A DNA stretch of 46,838 nucleotides from JAASSS01 sp021767745 (GTDB taxonomy: Bacteria > Pseudomonadota > Gammaproteobacteria > UBA5335): positions 1-46,838 of the forward strand of contig JAXHVN010000048.1 of assembly GCA_034189165.1 (NCBI GenBank), in the 5' to 3' direction. The first letter of the stretch is position 1; each line of letters starts with the position of its first letter. A model generated the notes under the pieces. It was given only the letters and a program-made list of their open reading frames with translations, searched no databases and was not told where the DNA came from. Made by a program: the position numbers and the translations under genes. This document shows, one piece after another, positions 35,115 to 43,309 of this stretch.

Positions 35115-37012
35115 CCGCCGCTCCGCAGATAGGTGTGGCTGTGCAGGCCGGCGCTGAGGGTCTGCAGATAGTGCTCCGCCGCGCTGCCGGTCACGCCGGC
35201 GCGGTTGATCTTGGCGCGATAGCGCGTGCGCATGCGGTCCGGATCGAAGTGGACGTAGGCCAGCAGCTGTCCGGCGGTGTCGCCGGGCTCCGGATCGTCG
35301 ATGGTGAACTCCTCGCCCTGCAGCCGGACGTTCACCGAATCGGCATCGCCGAAAAGATTGTGCATGTCGCCGAGTATCTCCTGATACGCGCCGACGAGGA
35401 AGAAGCCCAGCAGATAGCGGGCCTCACCGGGCCGGTGCAGCGGCAGGGCGCCGCCCATGCCGAAGTCGGGGTCGGCCACATAGTGATCGATACGACCGTC
35501 GGAGTCGCAGGTCAGATCGTGCAGGACAGCCGGCATTTCGGGCCTTTCAGCGAGGCGCTGCAACGGCAGGATCGGGAAAACCTGCTTGATCGCCCAGATG
35601 TCCGGCAGCGACTGGAAAATCGACAGATTACAGAAATACTTGGCAGCCAGCTCGTCCTGCAGCTGCGCCTGCACCGCGGCTTCGGCCGGCTGCGACGGAT
35701 CCAGGCGCTGGCGCAGCGTCAGGCCGGCGCGGTTGTAGCACCGCTCGGCGGCGGCGCGTTCGGCGAGACCCAGCAGCCCGTGGTTGAACAGCGATCGCGC
35801 CTGGCGCAGGCCGTAGCTGAGCTCGTGGTAGAGCTCGAGCGGCGGGCGCTGTTCGATGTCCGCCAGCGCCCGCTGCATCTCGGCCAGCACGGGGGTCTCG
35901 CCAGTGTCCGGCGCCGCGCCGGCGGTCGAGGGCGGCTCGACCTCGCTGACCTCGGTGATCAGCACTGCGTGGTGCGCCGTCATCGCCCGGCCGGCCTCGG
36001 TGATCAGGTGCGGCGGCGCCAGCCCGCACTCGGCGCAGACACGCCCGACCTGGCGGACGATGGCGCTGGCATACTCGTGCAGGCTGTAGTTGATCGAGCA
36101 GTGCTCGCGCGAGCGCGTGCCCTCGTAATCCACGCCGAGTCCGCCGCCGACGTCGAGATAGCCCATCGGCGCGCCCGCCTGTCGCAGGGCGGCGTAGAAG
36201 CGACAGGCTTCCTGCAGCCCGCGGTGCACGTCGGCGATGTCGGGCAGCTGCGAGCCCATGTGGAAGTGCAGGAGCTGCAGGCGATCGAGCAGCCCGGCGG
36301 CCTCCAGCTGCGCCAGGGCCGCCTGCAGCTGCGTGGCCGACAGCCCGAACTTCGACTTCTCCCCGCCGGTGTTCTGCCAGTTGCCGGCGCCGAGCGTGGC
36401 CAGGCGGGCACGGATGCCGATGCACGGGGCGATGTCGAGCTCACGGCTGGCGGCGATCACCAGCGGCAGCTCGGAGGGCTTCTCCACGACGATGAACACG
36501 CGGTGCCCCAGTCGCTGGCCGATCAGCGCCCAGCGGATGTAGTCGGCATCCTTGTAGCCGTTGCAGACGATGGTCGCGCCATCCGGCGCCACCGAGAGCA
36601 CCGCCAGCAGCTCGGCCTTGCTGCCGGCCTCGAGGCCCACGCCCGGACTGCGGGTGAGCTGCTCGACCACGGCGTACTGCTGGTTCACCTTGATCGGGTA
36701 GACCGCGGTGTAGCCGCCGGGGTAGTCGTGCTGCGTGGCGGCCTCGGCGAAGGCCGTCTGCAGCGCCTCCAGCCGGTCGGTGAGGATGTCGGGGAAGCGC
36801 ACCAGCACCGGCAGCGACAGTCCGCGGGCGGCGAGCCGGTCGACCAGCGTGGTCAGTGCGAGCTCGCCGCCGGCCACTTGGCGCCGCGGGCGCACCGTGA
36901 CCTGCCCGGCCGCATCCACGTCGAAGTAGCCGCTGCTCCAGGCATCGATGCGGTAGAGCCGCCGGGCCGCGGCGAGATCCCAGCGATGGCGGTCAGGTTT
37001 CAGGGCACGCAT
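35111..37012 (-). CDS. speA: Biosynthetic arginine decarboxylase
   Basis: The 633-residue protein matches the PLP-dependent fold III family. PLP-binding Lys108 is in VYPIKVNQQ; the other signatures are GLEAGSKAELLAVL, CNGYKD, HFHMGSQLPDI, DVGGGLGVDYEG and DLTCDSDGRIDHYV with the dimer-interface catalytic Cys. It makes agmatine from arginine. An alanine/proline-rich insert (AGAAPDTGETPVLAEM) lies mid-protein. The gene is divergent from speE with 75 bp between the starts, so polyamine genes face each other. No agmatinase or agmatine deiminase is in the window. Confidence 0.96.
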   Translation of the reverse strand: MRALKPDRHRWDLAAARRLYRIDAWSSGYFDVDAAGQVTVRPRRQVAGGELALTTLVDRLAARGLSLPVLVRFPDILTDRLEALQTAFAEAATQHDYPGGYTAVYPIKVNQQYAVVEQLTRSPGVGLEAGSKAELLAVLSVAPDGATIVCNGYKDADYIRWALIGQRLGHRVFIVVEKPSELPLVIAASRELDIAPCIGIRARLATLGAGNWQNTGGEKSKFGLSATQLQAALAQLEAAGLLDRLQLLHFHMGSQLPDIADVHRGLQEACRFYAALRQAGAPMGYLDVGGGLGVDYEGTRSREHCSINYSLHEYASAIVRQVGRVCAECGLAPPHLITEAGRAMTAHHAVLITEVSEVEPPSTAGAAPDTGETPVLAEMQRALADIEQRPPLELYHELSYGLRQARSLFNHGLLGLAERAAAERCYNRAGLTLRQRLDPSQPAEAAVQAQLQDELAAKYFCNLSIFQSLPDIWAIKQVFPILPLQRLAERPEMPAVLHDLTCDSDGRIDHYVADPDFGMGGALPLHRPGEARYLLGFFLVGAYQEILGDMHNLFGDADSVNVRLQGEEFTIDDPEPGDTAGQLLAYVHFDPDRMRTRYRAKINRAGVTGSAAEHYLQTLSAGLHSHTYLRSGG

Positions 37013-37087
37013 GTCATGTTCGTCGGCTGAGCTATGGGCGGGCCGGCATCGTTATACTGCCGCCCGTTCGCCGGCCGGAGAAAGCGG

Positions 37088-37948
37088 ATGCTCAACGCAC
37101 AGGATTGGTTCGTGGAAGTGGGTCAGCGCGAGGGCATTGCCTTCGGGCTGAAGATCGCCGAGCGGCTGCATGCCGAGCAGAGCGAGTTCCAGCATATCGA
37201 GATCTACCAGACCGAGCGGTTCGGCCGGCTGATGGTCATCGACGGCTGCGTCATGCTGACTGACCGCGACAATTTCGTCTATCACGAGATGATCGTGCAC
37301 CCGGCCCTGACCGGACACGCCGGCCCGCGCGAGGTGGTGGTGATCGGTGGCGGCGATTGCGGCAGCCTGCGTGAGGTGCTGCGGCACGAGGGCGTGGTGC
37401 GGGCCACGCAGGTGGAGATCGACGAGCGCGTGACGCGGCTGGCCGAGCACTACTTCCCGCAGCTGTGCGAGCGCAACGCCGACCCCCGCGCGGCGCTGAT
37501 CTTCGGCGACGGCATCCGCTGGATGGCCGAGGCGCCGGATCAGAGCGTGGATGTGGTCATCGTCGACAGCACCGATCCGGTGGGGCCGGCGGAAGGGCTG
37601 TTCAACCGTGCCTTCTACCGGCAGGTACGCCGGGTGCTGCGGCCGGACGGGCTGCTGGTGCAGCAGAGCGAATCGCCGCTGCTGAACCTCTCGCTGCTGC
37701 AGGAGATGCACGCCGCCATGCGCGATGCGGGCTTCGCCGACAGTCGGCTGCTGCACTTCCCGCAGCCGGTCTACCCCAGCGGCTGGTGGTCGGCCAGCCT
37801 GGCTGCACCCACCGGGCAGGTGCCGGTGCAGCCGCGCTCGGCGGCGGCGGCCGCGTCGGTGGCCGGACGCTACTACAGTGCGTCGACGCACATGGCGGCG
37901 TTCGCATTGCCGCCGTTCGTGGAGACCGCCCTCGCCGGCGGGCCGTAG
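37088..37948 (+). CDS. speE: Spermidine synthase
   Basis: The 286-residue protein starts at MLNAQDWFVEV after GGAG. It has the aminopropyltransferase fold: FQHIEIYQTERFGRLMVIDG, FVYHEMIVHPAL, VVVIGGGDCGSLREVLRH (SAM site), VEIDERVT and VDVVIVDSTDPVGPAEGLF with the catalytic Asp. It transfers aminopropyl from decarboxylated SAM to putrescine. It ends 12 bp before the convergent DUF4124 gene. Confidence 0.95.
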   Translation: MLNAQDWFVEVGQREGIAFGLKIAERLHAEQSEFQHIEIYQTERFGRLMVIDGCVMLTDRDNFVYHEMIVHPALTGHAGPREVVVIGGGDCGSLREVLRHEGVVRATQVEIDERVTRLAEHYFPQLCERNADPRAALIFGDGIRWMAEAPDQSVDVVIVDSTDPVGPAEGLFNRAFYRQVRRVLRPDGLLVQQSESPLLNLSLLQEMHAAMRDAGFADSRLLHFPQPVYPSGWWSASLAAPTGQVPVQPRSAAAAASVAGRYYSASTHMAAFALPPFVETALAGGP

Positions 37949-37960
37949 GCGGCCGGGCGA

Positions 37961-38365
37961 TCAGTCGGTGGCGGCGCAGGCCGCCTCTGCGCGGGCGCGT
38001 TCACGCTCGATCACCGCGGCACGTTCGCTCTCGGAGAGCAGGCTGCGGTTGTCGCTGCCATCGTCGCGATAGAGGTATTCCGCGCTCTCGAATCGCGCCA
38101 GCCGCTCGGTGACTGCCGCGCAGTCGGCGGCCGATGTTGCGGTCGCGGGTGGGGCGTTGCCGGGGGCCTGCGGCTGTGCCGTCGGCGGTTCGGCAGGTTG
38201 ACGGCCCGCTGGCACGGCCACGTCGAGCCGCTCGGCGGGCTGCAGGCCGGGACTGTCGCCGAACACGGGCCGGCCTTGGCCGTCGTACCAGCGATAGATC
38301 TCACCGGCCGAAGCCGGCAGCGCGATGCCCAGGGTGAGTAGGTAGAGCAGGCAGGTGCGGTGCAT
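37961..38365 (-). CDS. DUF4124-domain exported protein
   Basis: The 134-residue protein has a signal peptide ending ALPASA, then the DUF4124 motif GEIYRWYDGQGRPVFGDSP, a Pro/Ala-rich linker and a charged C-terminal helix with two cysteines (CAAVTERL, EAACAATD). The domain is common in gammaproteobacterial periplasmic proteins of unknown role. It is convergent with speE. Confidence 0.85.
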   Translation of the reverse strand: MHRTCLLYLLTLGIALPASAGEIYRWYDGQGRPVFGDSPGLQPAERLDVAVPAGRQPAEPPTAQPQAPGNAPPATATSAADCAAVTERLARFESAEYLYRDDGSDNRSLLSESERAAVIERERARAEAACAATD

Positions 38366-38425
38366 ATCCGGGGCATCGTCCCCGGCCGCCGGATCTTTAG
38401 CCGCAGCGCGGGTGCGCCGGTCGGC

Positions 38426-38764
38426 TCAGAGGGCGTCGTCGCCGGTTTCGCCGGTGCGGATGCGGATCGCCTGTTCCAGCTGCTGCACGAAGATCTTGCC
38501 GTCACCGATCTTGCCGGTGTTGGCGCTGCGGCTGATAGCGTCGATCACGGTATCGAGCAGGGTGTCGGTGACGGCGATCTCGACCTTCACCTTGGGCAGG
38601 AAGTCGACGATGTACTCGGCGCCGCGATAAAGCTCGGTGTGGCCGCGCTGGCGTCCGTAGCCCTTGACTTCGGTGACCGTGAGGCCCTGGATGCCGGCGG
38701 CGGACAGCGCCTCGCGCACATCGTCCAGGCGGAACGGCTTGATGATGGCCGTAACCAGTTTCAT
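38426..38764 (-). CDS. PII signal-transduction protein (second copy)
   Basis: The 112-residue protein is a canonical PII: MKLVTAIIKPFRLDDVREAL, T-loop GYGRQRGHTELYRGAEYIVDFLPK with uridylylatable Tyr51, and B/C loops TGKIGDGKIFV and RIRTGETGDDAL. It binds ATP/ADP and 2-oxoglutarate and controls nitrogen targets. The start was chosen at MKLV, three codons inside a longer frame, because all PII proteins begin there. It lies after the amtB terminator, and TAGACT upstream could be the -10 of its own promoter. It may be GlnB, while the copy before amtB would be GlnK. Confidence 0.95.
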   Translation of the reverse strand: MKLVTAIIKPFRLDDVREALSAAGIQGLTVTEVKGYGRQRGHTELYRGAEYIVDFLPKVKVEIAVTDTLLDTVIDAISRSANTGKIGDGKIFVQQLEQAIRIRTGETGDDAL

Positions 38765-38835
38765 GGCAGTCACTCCCGATGTCGGTGACGGCAGTCTAGC
38801 ATCGCCGGGCGCCTCGGCGAGTGCGGCCAGGGCAC

Positions 38836-38865
38836 AAAAAAGGCGGGCAGCCTGCGCTGCCCGCC
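38836..38865 (-). terminator. Rho-independent terminator of the amtB operon
   Basis: A 9-bp perfect stem (GGCGGGCAG 38842-38850 with 38857-38865) and 6-nt loop are followed on the minus strand by six T residues (38841-38836). It separates amtB from the second PII gene. Confidence 0.9.
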
Positions 38866-38887
38866 CGGTTCGACTGCGTTGCCGCAG

Positions 38888-40132
38888 CTATTTCGACGGT
38901 GCGAATTCCGGGTAGGCCTCGAGGCCGCACTCGGAGAGATCCACGCCTTCGTACTCTTCTTCTTCGGTGACACGGATGCCCATCACCGCCTTGATCACAA
39001 ACCAGGTGATCAGGCTGGCGATGAAGACCCAGGCGAAGATCGTCACGGTGCCGAGGATCTGCGGACCCCAGCCGACGTCGTTGTTGAACGGCACGGCCAT
39101 CAGGCCCCAGATGCCGACCACGCCGTGCACCGAGATCGCACCGACCGGATCGTCGATCTTCAGCTTGTCGAGCGTGACGATCGAGAACACCACCAGCGTG
39201 CCACCGACGGCGCCGATCAGGGTCGCCCAGCCGGGCATCGGGCCCAGCGGCTCGGCGGTGATGGCCACCAGGCCTGCCAGGGCGCCGTTCAACGTCATGG
39301 TCAGATCGGCCTTGCCGAACATCAACTTGGCGACCAGCAGTGCCGCCACCGTGCCGCCCGCCGCGGCCATGTTGGTGTTGACGAACACACGGGCCACGGC
39401 GTTGGCTTCCTCGACGTTGCTGATCATCAGCTCCGAGCCGCCGTTGAAGCCGAACCAGCCGAGCCACAGCACGAAGGTGCCGAGCGTGGCCAAGGGCAGG
39501 TTGGCGCCGGGAATGGCCGCGACCGAGCCGTCGGAACGGTACTTGCCAAGGCGTGGGCCGAGCAGCAGCACGCCCGCCAGTGCCGCCGTGGCACCGGTCA
39601 GATGCACCACGCCGGAACCGGCGAAATCCTGGAAGCCGGCGGCATCCAGGAAGCCGCCGCCCCACTTCCAGAAGCCCTGCAGCGGGTAGATCAGCCCGGT
39701 CATGACGATGGCGAACAGCAGGAAGGCGAACAGCTTCATGCGCTCTGCCACGGCGCCGGAAACGATCGACATGGCCGTCGCCACGAACACCACCTGGAAG
39801 AAGAAGTCCGACATGCCGGAGTAGTAGGTCTCCCCGCCACTGGCCAGGACGTCCTCAACCGTGTTGTCCGCGCCGAGCAGGAAGCTGATGCCCGGCCACC
39901 ACGAGTTCACCGCCTCGCCCGGATACATGATGTTGTAGCCGACGAGCATGTACATGACGCAGGCGATGGCGAACAGCGTGATGTTCTTGGTCAGGATCTC
40001 CGCCGTGTTCTTCGCCCGGACGAGGCCCGCCTCCAGCATGGCGAAGCCGGCCGCCATCCACATGACCAGCGCACCGGAAACCAGGAAGTAGAAAGTGTCG
40101 AGCGCGTAGCTCAACTCCACCAGTTGATCCAC
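38888..40132 (-). CDS. amtB: Ammonium transporter
   Basis: The 414-residue protein starts at a GTG after AAGGAG. It has eleven expected membrane helices and the twin pore histidines His177 (GVVHLTGATAAL) and His336 (AISVHGVVGIWG), with the Phe-gate region and the cytoplasmic C-terminal tail needed for GlnK control. No cleavable signal peptide is obvious. It lies 24 bp downstream of glnK, the usual pair. Confidence 0.96.
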   Translation of the reverse strand: MDQLVELSYALDTFYFLVSGALVMWMAAGFAMLEAGLVRAKNTAEILTKNITLFAIACVMYMLVGYNIMYPGEAVNSWWPGISFLLGADNTVEDVLASGGETYYSGMSDFFFQVVFVATAMSIVSGAVAERMKLFAFLLFAIVMTGLIYPLQGFWKWGGGFLDAAGFQDFAGSGVVHLTGATAALAGVLLLGPRLGKYRSDGSVAAIPGANLPLATLGTFVLWLGWFGFNGGSELMISNVEEANAVARVFVNTNMAAAGGTVAALLVAKLMFGKADLTMTLNGALAGLVAITAEPLGPMPGWATLIGAVGGTLVVFSIVTLDKLKIDDPVGAISVHGVVGIWGLMAVPFNNDVGWGPQILGTVTIFAWVFIASLITWFVIKAVMGIRVTEEEEYEGVDLSECGLEAYPEFAPSK

Positions 40133-40156
40133 TTGAGATTCTCCTTGGGCGCGGGG

Positions 40157-40495
40157 CTAGAGGGCGTCCGCACCGGTCTCGCCGGTACGGATGCGGATGG
40201 CCTGCTCGAGGGCGAAGACGAAGATCTTGCCGTCGCCGATCTTGCCGGTGTTGGCGCTCTTGCTGATGGCGTCGATCACCTGGTCGACCAGCGGATCGCT
40301 GACCGCCACCTCGATCTTCACCTTGGGCAGGAAATCGACCACGTACTCCGCGCCTCGATACAGCTCGGTGTGGCCCTTCTGCCGGCCAAAGCCCTTGACC
40401 TCGGTTACGGTGATGCCCTGCACGCCGATGTCGGACAGGGCCTCGCGCACGTCGTCGAGCTTGAACGGCTTGATGATTGCTGAGATCAGCTTCAT
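40157..40495 (-). CDS. glnK: PII protein GlnK, paired with amtB
   Basis: The 112-residue protein has T-loop GFGRQKGHTELYRGAEYVVDFLPK with Tyr51 and the TGKIGDGKIFV and RIRTGETGADAL motifs. It is close to the second PII but clearly diverged (for example ISAIIKPFKL versus VTAIIKPFRL). In this position it is expected to plug AmtB at high nitrogen. The ATG follows AAGGAGCAACCG. Confidence 0.96.
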   Translation of the reverse strand: MKLISAIIKPFKLDDVREALSDIGVQGITVTEVKGFGRQKGHTELYRGAEYVVDFLPKVKIEVAVSDPLVDQVIDAISKSANTGKIGDGKIFVFALEQAIRIRTGETGADAL

Positions 40496-40523
40496 CGGTT
40501 GCTCCTTGTGGTGCCGGATGTCC

Positions 40524-41261
40524 TTAGAAGCTCTTGGAGACGATGAATACCAGCTCTTCGTCGGCGATATCCTCACCGAACAGGTCCTGACCATCGTCGT
40601 CGGAGGAGACATAGGTCAGCGCCAGGTCCACGCCCAACAGCGGTCGCGAGATGCCGATGGCCCAGTCGATGTAGCTGTCCACGCCGATGCCGTCGCCGGC
40701 CTCGTCATAGGCGTCGCCGGCGTTGTAGCCGACGTGGGCGGCCAGGGCGAACTCGTTGCCCAGCGGGAACTCGGCAGACAGGTCGAGGTAGTAGGCGCTT
40801 TCCTCGACGCCGATGAAGTTCAGCTCGTCGGAGTAGTAGAGCGTGGCGCCGAAGTAGCTGTAGCTCAGGCCGACCAGGAATTCCCAGGTATCGAAGTCAT
40901 CCGCGCCGGGATAGGTGTAGTAGAGCACGCCGACGTCATAGCCGATCTCGCCGACCTCGTTGGCATAGCCGGCGTAGTAGTCGACTTCCAGCTGCGGGTC
41001 GGTGGGGCCGGCGAAGAAGCTCGAATCAACGTTCGAGGCCCAGGTGCCGATATAGAAGCCGCTATCGTGCGACCAGTCGAAGCCGCCCTGCAGGGCGCGC
41101 TGGTTGTCCGTCTGGGAGACGCCGCGGAACACGTAGTTGGTGGCGTAGGCGACGTTGGCCGAAATCTCGGTGTCTTCCCACGTCGTCTGGGCGAAGGCGG
41201 CCGGGGCGATCAGGCAGGCGCCGAGGCCGGCGGTGGTGAGCGAGCGCTTGATGCTGTTCAT
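40524..41261 (-). CDS. TorF-family putative porin (Gcw_chp)
   Basis: The 245-residue protein has a signal peptide ending APAAFA and the Gcw_chp core: VAYATNYVFRGVSQTDNQRALQGGFDW, YIGTWASNVD, LEVDYYAGYANEVGEIGYDVGVLYYTYPG, and a final VFIVSKSF barrel end. It is a predicted outer-membrane porin, very acidic. It is the first gene of the nitrogen operon, 28 bp before glnK, under the sigma-54/NtrC signals described separately. A role in passage of ammonium or organic nitrogen is inference. Confidence 0.9.
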   Translation of the reverse strand: MNSIKRSLTTAGLGACLIAPAAFAQTTWEDTEISANVAYATNYVFRGVSQTDNQRALQGGFDWSHDSGFYIGTWASNVDSSFFAGPTDPQLEVDYYAGYANEVGEIGYDVGVLYYTYPGADDFDTWEFLVGLSYSYFGATLYYSDELNFIGVEESAYYLDLSAEFPLGNEFALAAHVGYNAGDAYDEAGDGIGVDSYIDWAIGISRPLLGVDLALTYVSSDDDGQDLFGEDIADEELVFIVSKSF

Positions 41262-41320
41262 TCTTCTGTCCTTCCGGTGATAGACATACAACCCATCCCT
41301 CGTGGGTCGCGCAGCCGAAC

Positions 41321-41336
41321 AGCAGCATCCATGCCA
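41321..41336 (-). promoter_or_regulatory. Sigma-54 promoter of torF-glnK-amtB
   Basis: On the minus strand the sequence TGGCATGGATGCTGCT fits the -24/-12 consensus TGGCACG-N4-TTGCW, with GG (41335-41334) and GC (41323-41322) ten bases apart. Transcription would begin near 41310, about 50 bases before the torF ATG. Confidence 0.8.
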
Positions 41337-41376
41337 GCGGCGAGAGGTTGCTGTCGACCGGATCGGAGGTTGGGGG

Positions 41377-41393
41377 TGCACCGGTTTTGTGCA
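41377..41393. promoter_or_regulatory. NtrC binding site, proximal
   Basis: TGCACCGGTTTTGTGCA is a TGCAC-N7-GTGCA 17-mer, matching the NtrC consensus. Its centre (41385) is about 75 bases upstream of the predicted sigma-54 start. Confidence 0.75.
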
Positions 41394-41430
41394 TCAAGAT
41401 TGGGCAGGCGCGACCGGCCGTCGGGCGTGC

Positions 41431-41447
41431 CGCACTGTAATAGTGCA
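41431..41447. promoter_or_regulatory. NtrC binding site, distal
   Basis: CGCACTGTAATAGTGCA keeps GCAC-N7-GTGC and fits the NtrC consensus except for the first base. The centre is 54 bp from the proximal site. It also lies immediately before the ubiK ribosome-binding site, so NtrC binding could affect ubiK transcription. Confidence 0.7.
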
Positions 41448-41459
41448 TAGGAGGATGAA

Positions 41460-41747
41460 ATGGACGTGATCGAAGAAGGGACGAACGGATCATCGCGCGA
41501 CGACCTGATCCGGCGGCTGACCGATCGGCTCGCCGATGCGGTGCCCTCCGGCGCGCGCGTGCTGCGTGAGGACCTGCAGCGCAACTTCGGCGCCGTGCTG
41601 TCGCGGGCGCTCGAGCGCATGGAGCTGGTGAGCCGCGAGGAATTCGAGGTGCAGTGCGAGGTGCTGCGCCGGGCGCGGGCGGAGCTGGCGGCCCTGGAAG
41701 CGCGCGTGGCGACCCTGGAAGCCGAGCGGGACGCCGGCGGCGCGTGA
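41460..41747 (+). CDS. ubiK: UbiK-type ubiquinone biosynthesis accessory factor (BMFP family)
   Basis: The 95-residue protein starts after AGGAGG. It has an N-terminal amphipathic helix (LIRRLTDRLADAVPSGARVLREDLQRNFGAVLSRALERMELVSREEFEVQ) and a C-terminal coiled coil (LAALEARVATLEAE). This is the BMFP/YqiC architecture of UbiK, which aids late ubiquinone steps. The stop overlaps the comM start (GTGA). Confidence 0.9.
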   Translation: MDVIEEGTNGSSRDDLIRRLTDRLADAVPSGARVLREDLQRNFGAVLSRALERMELVSREEFEVQCEVLRRARAELAALEARVATLEAERDAGGA

Positions 41748-43240
41748 GCCTGGCCACGGTCTTCAGCCGCGCGCAGGTCGGCCTCGCCGCGCCGCTGGTG
41801 CGGGTGGAGGTGCATCTGGCCGGCGGCCTGCCCGCCATGTCCATCGTCGGGCTGCCGGAGGCGGCCGTGCGTGAGAGTAAGGACCGGGTGCGGGCGGCGC
41901 TGCAGAACAGCGGCTTCGACTTTCCCGCGCGGCGCATCACCGTCAATCTCGCGCCGGCGGATCTGCCCAAGGAGGGCGGCCGCTACGACCTGCCGATCGC
42001 CATCGGCATCCTCGCCGCCTCCGGCCAGCTGCCGCAGGAGGCGCTGGCCGGCCATGAACTGGCCGCGGAGCTGTCCCTGAATGGCGCGCTGCGCGGCATC
42101 CGCGGCGCCTTGCCGGCGGCCCTGGCCAGCGGCGAGGCCGACCGCACCCTGATCGTTGCCGCCACCGATGCCGCCCAGGCCGCTCGCGCCAGCTGCGCCG
42201 CCGTGCTCGGCGCCGACCATCTGCTGGCGGTGTGCGCCCACCTGCGCGGTGAGGCGCTGCTGACACAGGCCGTGCCGGCGCCCGTGTCGCCGTGTCCGGC
42301 CGCGCCCGACATGGCGCAGGTGCGGGGGCAGTTCCGCGCCAAGCGGGCGCTGGAGATCGCGGCCGCCGGCGGCCACAGCGTGCTGCTGAGTGGGCCGCCG
42401 GGCGCGGGCAAGAGCATGCTGGCGCGGCGTCTGCCGGGTTTGCTGCCGCCGCTGAGCGAGGCCGAGGCGCTGGCCACGGCGGCCGTGCAATCCATCAGCC
42501 AGGCAGGCTTCGATCCAGCCAGCTGGGCGCAGCGGCCCTTTCGCTGTCCGCACCACACGGCCTCGGCCGTGGCCCTGGTCGGGGGCGGATCGCCGCCGCG
42601 GCCGGGCGAGATCTCGCTCGCCCACAACGGCGTGCTGTTCCTCGATGAGCTGCCGGAATTCGACCGGCGCGTGCTGGAGGTGCTGCGCGAGCCCCTCGAA
42701 AGCGGCGAGATCCACATCTCGCGGGCGGCGCAGCAGGCGAGCTTTCCGGCCCGCTTCCAGCTGGTCGCGGCGATGAATCCCTGCCCCTGTGGCTACCATG
42801 GCGACGCCTCCGGCCGCTGCCGTTGCACGCCCGACCAGCTGAACCGCTACCGCAACCGTCTCTCCGGCCCGCTGCTCGACCGGATCGACATGCATCTGGC
42901 CGTGGCGCCGGTGGCGCAGGAGGTGCTGCTGGCGCCGCAGGCGCAGGCCGCGGAGCACTCGGCGACCATGGCGGCGCGAGTCCTGGCCTGCCGGCAGCGC
43001 CAGCAGGCTCGCCAGGGGCGGTTGAACGCGGCGCTGGAGGCCGGCGAGCTGGAGCAGCATGCGGCGCTGGATGGGCCGGGGCGGCAACTGCTGGGGCAGG
43101 CCATGGATCGGCTGCGGCTGTCCGCCCGGGGCACCCACCGGGTGCTCAAGCTGGCGCGCACGCTGGCCGATCTCGCCGCGCGGCCAGCCGTGACCTCGGC
43201 CGATCTGGCCGAGGCCCTGCAGTACCGGCCGGCCGAATAG
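41744..43240 (+). CDS. comM: ComM/YifB-family Mg-chelatase-like AAA ATPase
   Basis: The 498-residue protein starts at a GTG overlapping the ubiK stop. It has an N-terminal Lon-like domain (MSIVGLPEAAVRESKDRVRAAL), Walker A SGPPGAGKSMLA, FRCPHHTASAVALVGGG, Walker B GVLFLDELPEF, NPCPCGYHGD and RCRCTPDQLNRYRNRLSGPLLDRIDMH. ComM is a branch-migration helicase needed for integration of transformed DNA in competent bacteria, but it is widespread, so competence is not implied by it alone. Confidence 0.95.
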   Translation: MSLATVFSRAQVGLAAPLVRVEVHLAGGLPAMSIVGLPEAAVRESKDRVRAALQNSGFDFPARRITVNLAPADLPKEGGRYDLPIAIGILAASGQLPQEALAGHELAAELSLNGALRGIRGALPAALASGEADRTLIVAATDAAQAARASCAAVLGADHLLAVCAHLRGEALLTQAVPAPVSPCPAAPDMAQVRGQFRAKRALEIAAAGGHSVLLSGPPGAGKSMLARRLPGLLPPLSEAEALATAAVQSISQAGFDPASWAQRPFRCPHHTASAVALVGGGSPPRPGEISLAHNGVLFLDELPEFDRRVLEVLREPLESGEIHISRAAQQASFPARFQLVAAMNPCPCGYHGDASGRCRCTPDQLNRYRNRLSGPLLDRIDMHLAVAPVAQEVLLAPQAQAAEHSATMAARVLACRQRQQARQGRLNAALEAGELEQHAALDGPGRQLLGQAMDRLRLSARGTHRVLKLARTLADLAARPAVTSADLAEALQYRPAE

Positions 43241-43309
43241 GCGGTTTCCGACGTTGCGTTGCCGGGTCGGCTTGATAAGCTGCCCCGCCCGTTTCGCCCC
43301 GCCACTGCC

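Noticed and set aside
35135..37030. Open frame antisense to speA
   Set aside because: speA has all catalytic motifs over this span; the opposite frame has shadow composition.
41401..41430. A second sigma-54 element in GGCACG near 41420
   Set aside because: The GG is not followed by GC at ten-base spacing, and it lies upstream of the NtrC sites relative to torF.
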